Shown: piece after piece, positions 1 to 7,735 of the stretch
Layout of the letters: each line of letters begins with the position of its first letter
Numbering within the stretch: position 1 is the first letter of the stretch
DNA from: Sulfuritalea sp.
Lineage (GTDB): Bacteria > Pseudomonadota > Gammaproteobacteria > Burkholderiales > Rhodocyclaceae
Assembly: GCF_017302275.1 (NCBI RefSeq)
Contig: NZ_JAFLDR010000002.1
Coordinates: 1 to 64,000 of the forward strand
DNA: 64,000 nucleotides
Direction: 5' to 3'
Notes under the pieces: model-generated
What the model saw: the letters and a program-made list of their open reading frames with translations, nothing else
Databases searched by the model: none
Told to the model about the DNA's origin: nothing
Made by a program: the position numbers and the translations under genes

Positions 1-1
1 G

Positions 2-262
2 GGCGTGTCGACCTCCTCGCCCTACCACAATCACAGCAATGCAAGCAGCGACTACGTCGCGGCGCTGAGCGGCACGTCGATGGCGACGCCGGTCGTCGCG
101 GGCGTGGCTGCAACGGTGTGGAGCAAGAACCCGACGTGGACGCGTCTCCAGGTGTGGGACAAGGTGAAGACGACCGCAGACTCGATCGCGGCGCTGAACC
201 CGTCGTACTCGGGCAAGCTCGGCAGCGGACGCGTGAACATGAAGAACGCGCTCTCGCCGTAA
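2..262 (+). CDS. Subtilisin-like (S8) serine peptidase, C-terminal fragment
   Basis: The open frame runs in from the left edge, so the start is missing and only about 86 C-terminal codons are present. The segment GTSMATPVVAG around residues 24-34 is the serine motif of S8 subtilases; the Ser of GTSMA is the nucleophile. The Asp and His of the triad lie outside the window. The C-terminal helices after it (LQVWDKVKTTAD, then LGSGRVNMKNAL) are the usual end of the peptidase domain, with no extra domain before the stop. Such proteins are normally secreted. A strong terminator follows at 305-341. It is probably not from the same genome as the rest of the window (see the junction near 640). Confidence 0.85.
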   Translation, partial: GVSTSSPYHNHSNASSDYVAALSGTSMATPVVAGVAATVWSKNPTWTRLQVWDKVKTTADSIAALNPSYSGKLGSGRVNMKNALSP

Positions 263-304
263 CAGCATCCGGGTCGAACCGGGAGTTCCCGGTTTGGCAT
301 CGAT

Positions 305-341
305 CGCCTGCGTCGCACACCCACTGCGACGCAGGCGTTTT
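305..341 (+). terminator. Rho-independent terminator after the subtilase gene
   Basis: A perfect 13-bp inverted repeat (305-317 with 325-337, seven-base loop) is followed directly by TTTT and a T-rich stretch. It lies 43 bases past the subtilase stop. Confidence 0.85.
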
Positions 342-431
342 CGTTTGGTGTTTAGCCCGTTTCCGTGCAACGTGGTCTGTCGGCCGCGGCGACGCGTTGA
401 TTTCGGAGCGGCCACCCGCGAGACTGGGGCG

Positions 432-641
432 ATGGACGCGATTCCGGCGCACCTGCGCCCGTTAGCCGACGCACTCGAGTTCTCGCCCGACAACATTCCG
501 TTGCGGCGACATCTCGCGGACCAGCTTCTCTCGAGCGGACTGGCGGAAGAGTCCGCGCGTCTCCTCTCGGACGGACTTCGTCTCGCGCCGGCGAGCGACG
601 CCCTCCAGCTCGGTCTTGCGACGGCGCTCGAACGTCTCGGC
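432..641 (+). CDS. TPR protein, N-terminal fragment cut at a sequence junction
   Basis: The frame opens with MDAIPAHLRPLADAL and contains one TPR-like helical hairpin (SPDNIPLRRHLADQLL, then EESARLLSDGLRLAPAS) up to about residue 70. Similar N-termini are found on TPR-AAA ATPases of Gemmatimonadota and Myxococcota; that assignment is from memory of the family. From about 640 the same frame no longer reads as protein: it is the antisense of the LysR gene, although it stays open to 1526. The real gene is therefore truncated at the junction. Codon use resembles the subtilase fragment. Confidence 0.55.
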
Positions 642-1517
642 CAGCGCCCTGGCTTCGACCACCAGCGCGGCCACCATCGGCGGCTGGGGCTCGCGCGCCA
701 GGGTGACGAGCCCCGTGGCCCAGTCGACCGCCGGTTCGACCAGCTCGATGGCGATCACGCCGCGGGGTGTTCCCACCTGTTCCAGCACCGCGCGCGGCAC
801 GATCGAGGACCAATGGCCCGAACCGACGTGGGCGAGGATGCTGACAATGGAATTGGTCTCCAGCATCGCCGTCACGTCAGCGCCGACTCTTGCAAACACC
901 GCATCGATGGTCTTGCGGTTCTGCATGTCGGGGGTCAGGAGGGCCAGCGGCGCGGTCGCCGCCTCGGCCCAGCTCACCGTCTCGCGCCCGGCGAAGCGTC
1001 CCGCCGCTCCGGTCAGCAACACGTGGCGTTCGTGCCAGATCGGCACCACGTCGAAGCCCGCCGTCGACGCCGACTCGACATAGATAATGCCGGCATCGAT
1101 CTCGAAGCGACGCAGGCGGGCGAGGATCTCGTCAGTCGCCAGCGACAGCACCTCGACCGTGACATGGGCATGGCGCCGCGAGAAGGACGAGGTCAGCGCC
1201 GCCACCACCGTCAGCGCGGTCGGGATCACGCCGAGTCGCAGACGGCCGGTGAGGCCGTCGCGCAGGCTGGCGAGTTCCTGCTTGAGTCCCTCGGCGCTGG
1301 CGGCCATGCGCTGGGCGTACTCGACCACGCTGCGCCCCTCGGGCGTGAGGCCGGCGAACTGCTTGCCGCGCTCGACCACGGCGACACCGAGCTCGGTTTC
1401 GAGGTCGCGGATCGCCGCCGACAGGGTCGAGGGCGAGACATGGCAGGCGGCCGCCGCGCGGCCGAAATGCTTTTCGCGCGCCAGGGCGATCAGGTAGAGG
1501 TATTTGCGGGAGATCAT
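630..1517 (-). CDS. LysR-family transcriptional regulator, C-terminus cut at junction
   Basis: The N-terminal winged helix-turn-helix (residues about 1-60, with HFGRAAAACHVSPSTLSAAI and LGVAVVERG) is a typical LysR DNA-binding domain. A LysR substrate-binding domain follows from about residue 90 (LRLGVIPTAL). About 296 residues are credible, up to ALAETF. The frame then runs on to 462 through sequence that is antisense to the TPR gene, so the last few native residues are replaced. The gene lies downstream of the DUF938 gene on the same strand and may belong to the mtoX operon. Its effector is unknown. One copy of the dispersed 22-bp repeat (869-890) encodes the RVGADVTA segment. Confidence 0.85.
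869..890 (-). repeat. Dispersed 22-bp repeat, copy 1 (in the LysR gene)
   Basis: On the minus strand this matches A(A/G)AGTCGGCGCYGGCG, two bases, ACGG with one change (GACG for GGCG). It encodes RVGADVTA. Confidence 0.6.
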
Positions 1518-1648
1518 TCAACGTGAAGGGGCAATCCGGCAATGGGGAATCTTCGCATCTTTTTGCCCGCTGCTGCCATGTGCCGCGGGCCGACAGGAAG
1601 GCCGTCGGCGGGGCGGGCAAAGCGGATCTCGCCGGGGCTGTCCCGGGC

Positions 1649-2257
1649 TCAAGCCGCCGACATGGCGGCGCGGTGCCAGACCAGGCAGCGATTGTTGGAC
1701 GGCATCGGGCAGTCCGCGATCAGTTTCAGTCCCGCCTGCGCGGCCAAGGCATCCACCGCGTCGAAATCCCGCAACCCCTGCTGGGCACCCCCCTGCTTAA
1801 GCCATGCGTCGAAGGCGGCGTTGCTCTCGCTGGTGTAACGGCCGTCATAGTTGAAGGGGCCGTAAATGACGAGCGTGAAGTCGTCGGCCATAACGCCGGG
1901 CAGGCCGGCAAACAAACGCCCGACCTCGGGCCAGCTCATGATGTGCAGGGTATTGGCGCTGAACACGGCGTCGAAGCGCCCCGCCGGCCAGGCGCCGCCG
2001 ACGTCAAACTTCGTCGCGGCGGGCGTGTTGCCCAGCGCGGCCTCGTCCAGCCAGGCCTGTATCCCCGCAAGGTTCTCCAGCCGATCAGAGGCCTGCCAGA
2101 TCAGGTGGGGCAACTCGGCGGCGAAGAATACCGCGTGCTGCCCGGTCCCGCTGCCGATCTCCAGCACCTTGCGTCGATCGGCGAAATGCCTCTGCAGGAC
2201 GCGGAGGATGGGCTCGCGATTGCGGGCGCACGAGGGAGCATCGGGTTTTTCAGCCAT
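1649..2257 (-). CDS. DUF938-family SAM-dependent methyltransferase
   Basis: The 202-residue protein has the class I methyltransferase motif VLEIGSGTGQHAVFF (residues about 31-45) and an acidic loop ASDRLENL that would bind the ribose of SAM. Overall it matches the DUF938 family, whose substrate is unknown. It starts 32 bases after the MauG-like gene on the same strand and is probably cotranscribed with mtoX, the SCO gene and mauG. A role in sulfur or one-carbon metabolism is only inferred from that position. Confidence 0.8.
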   Translation of the reverse strand: MAEKPDAPSCARNREPILRVLQRHFADRRKVLEIGSGTGQHAVFFAAELPHLIWQASDRLENLAGIQAWLDEAALGNTPAATKFDVGGAWPAGRFDAVFSANTLHIMSWPEVGRLFAGLPGVMADDFTLVIYGPFNYDGRYTSESNAAFDAWLKQGGAQQGLRDFDAVDALAAQAGLKLIADCPMPSNNRCLVWHRAAMSAA

Positions 2258-2289
2258 GAGACCGGTCCGCTGCGACGAGGTCGGCCCGG

Positions 2290-3465
2290 CTAATACGGCC
2301 GTTTGTAGCTGCTGGCCGGGTCCTTCGCCGGCAGCGCATCGCCGGGTGCCGCGGCGCGTGCCTCGGCGGCCAGTTGTGCGACGTTGTCGCCGGTAAGTGC
2401 GCGGAGAAACGCCGCCAGCGATCGCTTCTCCCCCGGCGCAAGGCCGACCGGCTTGAGGAGCGGATCCTTCTGCGGATTGTCGATGCCGCCGCGAATGTAG
2501 AACTCGATGACATCCTCCAGCGTGGCGAGCGAACCGTCATGCATGTAGGGGCCGGTCAGCGCGACATTGCGCAGGATGGGGGTGCGATAGGCCCAGGAAT
2601 CGGCCGGATCGAGCGTGACTTCATATCGCCCTACGTCGGGCTGACGCTTTTCGAAGGAATCCAGCGCCTTGTCCTCGACGACGACGAACTCGCCGGGAGC
2701 GAGCTGCACGCGATGGCGGCGCGGCAACTCCATGCTGTTGGCGTAGCCGATGCCGGTATTGTGGAAACGGTTGTCGGAGAACAGCGCCGCTTTCTCGCCG
2801 ACAGGGTGGCAGGCGACGCAACCGGCCTTGCCCACGAACAGCGCGAAGCCGGCCTGCTCCTCGGCATTCAGTGCGTTTGCCTCGCCGCCGTAGCGCCAGC
2901 GGTCGAAGCGCGAATTGGCCGAGTTCACGGTCCGTTGATAGGCGGCAAGCGCGAGCCCGATGGTCATCATGTCGGGGCCACGGCCACCGAAGGCCGCCTC
3001 GAAACGGCCGGTGTATTCGGGCAAGGTTCTGATCTTCTCGACCACATAGCCGATGGAAGGGTTGGCCATTTCGTTGCCGGCAAGGAGCGGTCCCCAGGCC
3101 TGGTTCTCCAGGCTGAACTCGCGGCCGTCGTGAAACAGCTGCTCGACGTAGGCAACGTTGAAAATCGTCGGCGAATTGCGGCGGATGGTCTGGCCTTCGA
3201 GGCCGATCGCGGTGCCCAGTTCGTTGGAGGTGAAGCCCTGCTCGGGCACGTGGCACATGGCGCAGGACAGGGTGTTGTTGTGCGACAGGCGGCGGTCCAT
3301 GAACAGCGTGCGACCGAGATCGACGCGTGCCTTTTGCAGCGGGGCATCGGGCGGCACCGGCAGGGCCGGCAGGCCCAAGGGCACAACTGCCGCCGTCGGC
3401 AGATCCCGCCCGCAGGCCGCCAGCGCGACCAGCGCAACGAGGATTGCGAGTCCGGCCAAGCTCAT
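2290..3465 (-). CDS. MauG/cytochrome c peroxidase-like dihaem protein
   Basis: The protein has 391 residues. The N-terminus is a lipoprotein-type signal (hydrophobic run ending LAACG), so it should be exported and lipidated. Two haem c motifs are present, CAMCH (about residue 91) and CVACH (about residue 216), which fit the dihaem CCP/MauG fold. MauG homologues oxidise protein residues to make cofactors; CCP homologues reduce peroxide. It overlaps the SCO gene by ATGA and is in the mtoX operon. That neighbourhood is known for bacterial SBP56 methanethiol oxidases, where a maturation role has been proposed. Peroxide removal is an alternative, since methanethiol oxidase releases H2O2. Confidence 0.9.
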   Translation of the reverse strand: MSLAGLAILVALVALAACGRDLPTAAVVPLGLPALPVPPDAPLQKARVDLGRTLFMDRRLSHNNTLSCAMCHVPEQGFTSNELGTAIGLEGQTIRRNSPTIFNVAYVEQLFHDGREFSLENQAWGPLLAGNEMANPSIGYVVEKIRTLPEYTGRFEAAFGGRGPDMMTIGLALAAYQRTVNSANSRFDRWRYGGEANALNAEEQAGFALFVGKAGCVACHPVGEKAALFSDNRFHNTGIGYANSMELPRRHRVQLAPGEFVVVEDKALDSFEKRQPDVGRYEVTLDPADSWAYRTPILRNVALTGPYMHDGSLATLEDVIEFYIRGGIDNPQKDPLLKPVGLAPGEKRSLAAFLRALTGDNVAQLAAEARAAAPGDALPAKDPASSYKRPY

Positions 3466-4142
3466 CGCAGCGCCAACCCGTCCTCGATCAGCAGAGTCTT
3501 GATGTCGTTGAGCACCATCGCCGGCAGCAGGTAGTCGGTGGTGTAGATCTCGCGCACCGCACCGCGCCGATCGACGAGGAAAACCTTCAACACATGGCTG
3601 TAGGTGCCGAGCGCCTTGCCCGTGGCGCGATCCACTTCAATGCCGACATCCTGGCCCCAGTCCTTGAGGATAGGCAGCAGTTCGCGCCGCGAACGCGTCG
3701 TCAGGAAATCCCAGGGGACGTGCCGGCCATCGGCGTGTTGCGCGCCGTAGAGCGCCAGCATCGCCGGCGTGTCGCGCAGCGGATCGAAGGACAGGCTGAC
3801 GAAGCCGACCCGGCCGCGTGTCGACGGAATTCTTTCGAGCTCGTTCTTCAACTGGTGCATGACGCTCAGGGCATAGGGGCAGCCGTTCGGATCGGCACAG
3901 GAAGCGTACATGAAGGCCAGCAGCGTGACGCGGCCCCGGGTGAACTCCGCGAGTCGTCGCCGCTTTCCGGCCGAATCCAGCACTGCGCCGTCACCAGCCG
4001 CCTGGATGCGTTCCAGCCGGTAGCTGCCCGGTGAGGGCGGCGTGAAATCCATGATCGGTGCCGCGCTGGCTGCAAAAGCCAGGCACAGCAAGAAGAGTAG
4101 CCCGCCCCGAAACAAGCGGCGGGCCCGGCTCGTTGACACCAA
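3462..4142 (-). CDS. SCO1/SenC-type copper chaperone of the mtoX operon
   Basis: The 226-residue protein carries an N-terminal hydrophobic export signal (residues about 10-27, ending ASAAP) and a thioredoxin-like SCO domain. Conserved landmarks are FMYASC, SLSFDPLRDTP and the distal His in TYSHVLKVFLVD. The copper motif is unusual: the two Cys are separated by five residues (CADPNGCP) rather than three as in classical SCO1 CxxxC. The gene lies 18 bases after mtoX and overlaps the MauG-like gene. MtoX is a copper enzyme, so delivery of copper to MtoX in the periplasm is the likely job. Confidence 0.88.
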   Translation of the reverse strand: MVSTSRARRLFRGGLLFLLCLAFAASAAPIMDFTPPSPGSYRLERIQAAGDGAVLDSAGKRRRLAEFTRGRVTLLAFMYASCADPNGCPYALSVMHQLKNELERIPSTRGRVGFVSLSFDPLRDTPAMLALYGAQHADGRHVPWDFLTTRSRRELLPILKDWGQDVGIEVDRATGKALGTYSHVLKVFLVDRRGAVREIYTTDYLLPAMVLNDIKTLLIEDGLALR

Positions 4143-4160
4143 GAGTCTCCCGTAGGGAGG

Positions 4161-5504
4161 TTAGCGCGATTGCGCGAGCAGGGGCAGCGCGCTCTGCGCC
4201 GAATCCAGCGGCTTGAGGGTGGACAGGTCGCGCGCCTGGAACTTCATGTGGTGGGCGCGGCCAAGTTTCTCCTTGTAGAAATCGATCTCGAAAGCCAGCT
4301 TGAGATCCTTGCCGTCCCAGTTGTAGGCCTTCAGGTACTGCTCGTCGTCCTTGTCCTTCTTGTCCCAGTTGCCGAGCAGGGAGCTGGTGAAATAGACGCG
4401 CTTGCCGTCGAAGCTCTGGGAGACCATGTTGACCTGCGAGCCTATGCGCTTGTTGAACACTTCCTTCGGCTTCATCGGGTCCGACATATCCCAGTAGCGG
4501 GCGGTGCCGTCCATGAAGGTATTGATCCACATACCCCTGGAATCGGCGGTGATGCTGATGTCGACCGGCAGCGGAATCTTGGCCGGATCGCCAATGGTGG
4601 CGACGTCCTTGACTTGCCATTCGCCCTTGGCATCCTGCTTGTAGACCCAGATCTTCGAGGTCAGTGCCGTTGTGGTGACCGCCCAGTTGTCGCCCGATTT
4701 CCAAGACCAGCGCACTTCCAGCGGCGCCCCTGGCGTCTGGAACACCTTAAGCGGCTTCATGGTCTTCATGTCCCACATGACCGAGGTATTGCCAAAGCGC
4801 TTCATCGCCTCGCCGTCCTTGACCATCTTGCCCAGGTCCATCATGTAGTTGTTCCAGCCGGTGAACGACGAGGTGAGAAATACATTCTTCTGCGGGTTGA
4901 TGGCGGCATCGTAACCGTAGCCGTCGCCGCCGCCCTCCTTCGGCATCGCGTTATGGGAAACGTACTCGCCCTTGTTGTTGTACACCGCGATGCCGGTCTC
5001 GCCGCCATGGTCCTTCTTGTTCGACAGCGGGGTGATCAGCATGCGGCCGGGCATGGCGATGAAAGAGTGTGGACCGACGAACCCGGTCTTTTCGACAAAG
5101 TCGTTGATGGTCTTCACCAGTTTTGGCTTGGCCGGATTGGTGCCGATGTCGAAGATGAAGATCTTGTTCGAATCGAGCGCTCCACCCCACAGGTAGCGGC
5201 GATCATCGGAAAGGCCCACGTGGTGAATCTCGCCGCGACCGCCGACCGACAACTTGTGGATCACCTTGCCATAGCTCTTCGACTTCGGATTGACATCGAC
5301 CGTGACCAGCTTGTCGGAGCCATCACCGACGCCCTTGACACCGAGCGTCCAGACATACACCAAGTCTTCCTGGCCCTTGATCAGGGGCGTAAATGGCGAA
5401 CAACTGGTCTCGTCGGCCAACGCCGGTCCGCCGGCAACAACAGCGGCGGTGGCAAGCGCGATCAGGCTGAGCCGGGGACGACGGACAATCTGTTTTGACT
5501 TCAT
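4161..5504 (-). CDS. mtoX: Methanethiol oxidase, selenium-binding protein (SBP56) family
   Basis: The 447-residue protein has a clear Sec signal (residues 1-30, cleavage after ALA), placing it in the periplasm, and a single SBP56 beta-propeller domain. Family landmarks include GEIHHVGLSDD, GPHSFIAMPGR and a late AHHMKFQARD; the His pairs are candidate copper ligands. In Hyphomicrobium this family was shown to be a copper-dependent oxidase converting methanethiol to formaldehyde, H2S and H2O2, encoded with SCO1/SenC and MauG-like genes. The same three-gene order is seen here, which supports the function. A strong ribosome binding site (GGAGGAA) precedes the ATG. The divergent upstream region holds a candidate regulator site at 5651-5670. 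Methanethiol as substrate is inferred, not proven. Confidence 0.88.
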   Translation of the reverse strand: MKSKQIVRRPRLSLIALATAAVVAGGPALADETSCSPFTPLIKGQEDLVYVWTLGVKGVGDGSDKLVTVDVNPKSKSYGKVIHKLSVGGRGEIHHVGLSDDRRYLWGGALDSNKIFIFDIGTNPAKPKLVKTINDFVEKTGFVGPHSFIAMPGRMLITPLSNKKDHGGETGIAVYNNKGEYVSHNAMPKEGGGDGYGYDAAINPQKNVFLTSSFTGWNNYMMDLGKMVKDGEAMKRFGNTSVMWDMKTMKPLKVFQTPGAPLEVRWSWKSGDNWAVTTTALTSKIWVYKQDAKGEWQVKDVATIGDPAKIPLPVDISITADSRGMWINTFMDGTARYWDMSDPMKPKEVFNKRIGSQVNMVSQSFDGKRVYFTSSLLGNWDKKDKDDEQYLKAYNWDGKDLKLAFEIDFYKEKLGRAHHMKFQARDLSTLKPLDSAQSALPLLAQSR

Positions 5505-5650
5505 GATGTTGATTTCCTCCTATCGGGGTTGTACTCTGCGCCGGCGTCAGGCTGGTGCTGTTCGGACGCCAATCGAGGCGCGGCGAAATGTCGCGCTTTT
5601 GGTTTCAACTAATTATTCTTCAAGCAATTTATCAAATCCATTGACCCGTG

Positions 5651-5670
5651 CAATTAGGGTGATTACCTAG
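5651..5670. promoter_or_regulatory. Candidate response-regulator site between mtoX and the sensor kinase
   Basis: The 20-bp site CAAT, six bases, GATTACCTAG lies in the 230-bp divergent intergenic region. It is 147 bases from the mtoX start and 65 from the kinase start. The same pattern with identical fixed bases recurs at 19486-19505 upstream of gfa. The adjacent FixJ-type regulator is a plausible binder. This is inference from two sites. Confidence 0.45.
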
Positions 5671-5734
5671 GCGCCCCGCGAATGTTCCCTATTGACCCGG
5701 GTAACGCGCTTGTTAGAGTGGTTTCGGGATTCCA

Positions 5735-7048
5735 ATGAACGCTGCCGACATGCTTCCTGCCAGTGACACGCTGTGGCTCGCCCTGGTGGTCCTCGGCGGG
5801 AGCCTGGCGGCCTCCCTGATCTTTCTCGGCGTGCTGCTGGGTCGGCTGCGCGAAACCGAGCGCCGCCTCGACGAAAAGGAATCGCGGCACGAGACCGTGC
5901 TCGACCGTCTCCAGGAGAACGAGTTTCGCCTGCGAACCATCATCGAGTCGGAGCCGGAATGCGTGAAGCTGCAGGCGGAAGACGGCACGGTGCTGGAAAT
6001 CAATCCCGCCGGGCTGCGCCTGGTCGACGCCAACCAGCCTGCCGACATCATCGGCCGCAAGATCTTTTCGGTGGTGGCACCGGAATATTTCGATATCTAC
6101 CGCGAAAACATGCGCCGGGTCTTCGCCGGCGAAGCGGTGGTCTACGAGTTTCGCGCGATCACGCTGAAGAATCGCGTGGCCTGGATGGAAACCCACGCCG
6201 CTCCCCTGCGCGACGCACGCGGCAATATCTATGCGCTGCTCGGCATCACGCGCGATATCACCGAACACAAGCAGGCCGAAGAACAGGCGCGCCGCCACCA
6301 CACCGAACTGGCGCGGGTCGCGCGCCTGTCCACCATGGGCGAAATGGCCACCGGCATCGCCCACGAGCTCAACCAGCCGCTTTCCGCGATCGCCAATTTC
6401 TCGCGTGGCTGCATCCGCCGCCTGCGCGCCGGCGGCATGAGCCCTCAGGAACTCATTGTGCCGCTCGAGGAAGTCTGCGAACAGGCCGAGCGTGCCGGCG
6501 ACATCCTGCGCCATGTGCGCGACTTCGTGCGCAAGCGCGAACCACGACTGAAATCCCTGGACATCAACCAGATCGTCCGCGCCGTGGTCAAGTTCACGGA
6601 GCACGAGGCACGCCACCAGTGTACCCACGTGCGCCTGAATCTCGACCCCCTGCTGCCCAAGGTGGCAGCGGACGCCATCATGATCGAACAAGTGATCGTG
6701 AATCTTGTACGCAACGCGATTGAGGCAATGACCGAGGTCGTTCCATCACGACGCGAGATCGTGATTCAGACCCGGCTCTTCGACTCCGACTCGGTGGAAG
6801 TCGAGGTAGCCGACACCGGTCCCGGCATCGATGGCAACCTGATCGATCAGGTTTTCGACCAGTTCTTTACCACCAAACCCGAGGGGGTGGGCATGGGCCT
6901 CGCCATCAGCCGCTCGATCATCGAGTCCCATGGAGGAAAGATACGGGCCGAGTCGAGCCGCGATGGCGGCGCCATCCTGCGCTTCACCCTCAAGATTAGC
7001 GCACAACAATCCCATCGCCGTGAACGAGCCGACAGTATTCATAGTTGA
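5735..7048 (+). CDS. FixL-type PAS sensor histidine kinase
   Basis: The 437-residue protein has one N-terminal membrane helix (residues about 10-36) and a short coiled coil. A PAS domain with PAC (about 65-185, TIIESEPECVKL to LGITRDITEHKQ) follows. The HisKA domain has the phospho-acceptor in GIAHELNQPLSAIANF (about residue 210), and the HATPase has an N box (NLVRNAIEAM), DTGPGI and a GVGMGLAIS motif. The very short N-terminus leaves almost no periplasmic loop, so the PAS domain probably senses in the cytoplasm. It overlaps the response regulator gene by 29 bases and is divergent from mtoX, so it is the best candidate regulator of methanethiol or formaldehyde metabolism. FlhSR-like formaldehyde regulators of methylotrophs have this architecture. 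Confidence 0.88.
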   Translation: MNAADMLPASDTLWLALVVLGGSLAASLIFLGVLLGRLRETERRLDEKESRHETVLDRLQENEFRLRTIIESEPECVKLQAEDGTVLEINPAGLRLVDANQPADIIGRKIFSVVAPEYFDIYRENMRRVFAGEAVVYEFRAITLKNRVAWMETHAAPLRDARGNIYALLGITRDITEHKQAEEQARRHHTELARVARLSTMGEMATGIAHELNQPLSAIANFSRGCIRRLRAGGMSPQELIVPLEEVCEQAERAGDILRHVRDFVRKREPRLKSLDINQIVRAVVKFTEHEARHQCTHVRLNLDPLLPKVAADAIMIEQVIVNLVRNAIEAMTEVVPSRREIVIQTRLFDSDSVEVEVADTGPGIDGNLIDQVFDQFFTTKPEGVGMGLAISRSIIESHGGKIRAESSRDGGAILRFTLKISAQQSHRRERADSIHS

Positions 7049-7625
7049 TGACGACCAGGCCGTGGCGCGCAGCCTGCGCTGGCTGATCGAGTCGGTGCGC
7101 CTGCGGGTCGAGAATTTTGGCTCGGCGCAAGCCTTCATCGACGGTTACGACGCCGCGAGGCCGGGCTGTCTGGTGCTGGACGTGCGCATGCCAGGCATGA
7201 GCGGACTCGAATTGCAGGAGCGCCTTGCGGCCCAGCGTATCCACATCCCGATCATATTCATCACCGGCCACGGCGACGTGCAGATGGCGGTACGCGCGGT
7301 GCAGGCGGGCGCCTTTGACTTCGTCGAGAAGCCCTTCAACGACCAGGACCTGCTCGACCGCATCCAGCGCGCCATCACCCGCGACGCGGAGTGGCGGGAC
7401 CGCGACCTGCAGCAGGCACGACTGCGCGCCTTGTTCGCCACCCTGACCCCGCGCGAAACCGAGGTTCTCGAGCTCGTCGTCGAGGGCCTCTCCAACAAGG
7501 CGGTAGCCAATGCGCTGGGCCTCAGCGCGAAAACCGTCGAGGTCCACCGTGCCAAGGTGATGGAGAAAATGCACGCACGATCGTTGTCCGATCTGGTCAA
7601 GATGGCGATGCAAAGGCAAGGCTAG
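7020..7625 (+). CDS. FixJ/LuxR-type response regulator
   Basis: This regulator is about 201 residues from a GTG start (VNEPTVFIVDDD), chosen because the receiver domain begins immediately. Longer in-frame starts (6930) would only add residues from the kinase reading region. The receiver domain (about 4-118) has the acidic pair DDD, the phospho-acceptor Asp in LVLDVRMPGMSG, Thr/Ser in FITGHGD and Lys in VEKPF. A LuxR-type helix-turn-helix (about 135-195, LTPRETEVLELVVEGLSNKAVA) completes it. Translational coupling to the kinase through the overlap is likely. Candidate targets are the sites at 5651-5670 and 19486-19505. Confidence 0.9.
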   Translation: MNEPTVFIVDDDQAVARSLRWLIESVRLRVENFGSAQAFIDGYDAARPGCLVLDVRMPGMSGLELQERLAAQRIHIPIIFITGHGDVQMAVRAVQAGAFDFVEKPFNDQDLLDRIQRAITRDAEWRDRDLQQARLRALFATLTPRETEVLELVVEGLSNKAVANALGLSAKTVEVHRAKVMEKMHARSLSDLVKMAMQRQG

Positions 7626-7633
7626 CGCGCGCG

Positions 7634-7655
7634 CCGTGCCACCAGCGCCGACTCT
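7634..7655 (-). repeat. Dispersed 22-bp repeat, copy 2 (intergenic)
   Basis: This copy lies between the convergent fixJ-type and hybrid kinase genes. It matches the consensus on the minus strand with one change (GGTG for GGCG). It is the only clearly non-coding copy. Confidence 0.6.
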
Positions 7656-7735
7656 TGAAGAATCGCTTGGGATTTCGCCAGCCAGATATCGCGGGTTCTC
7701 GAACCCGGCCCGCCGACGCGGGTGATGTGCGCGAA

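Noticed and set aside
294-1526. A 410-codon plus-strand frame joining the TPR start to further sequence
   Set aside because: After about residue 115 the frame is the antisense of a well-formed LysR gene and has no protein-like pattern. It is a read-through across the junction.
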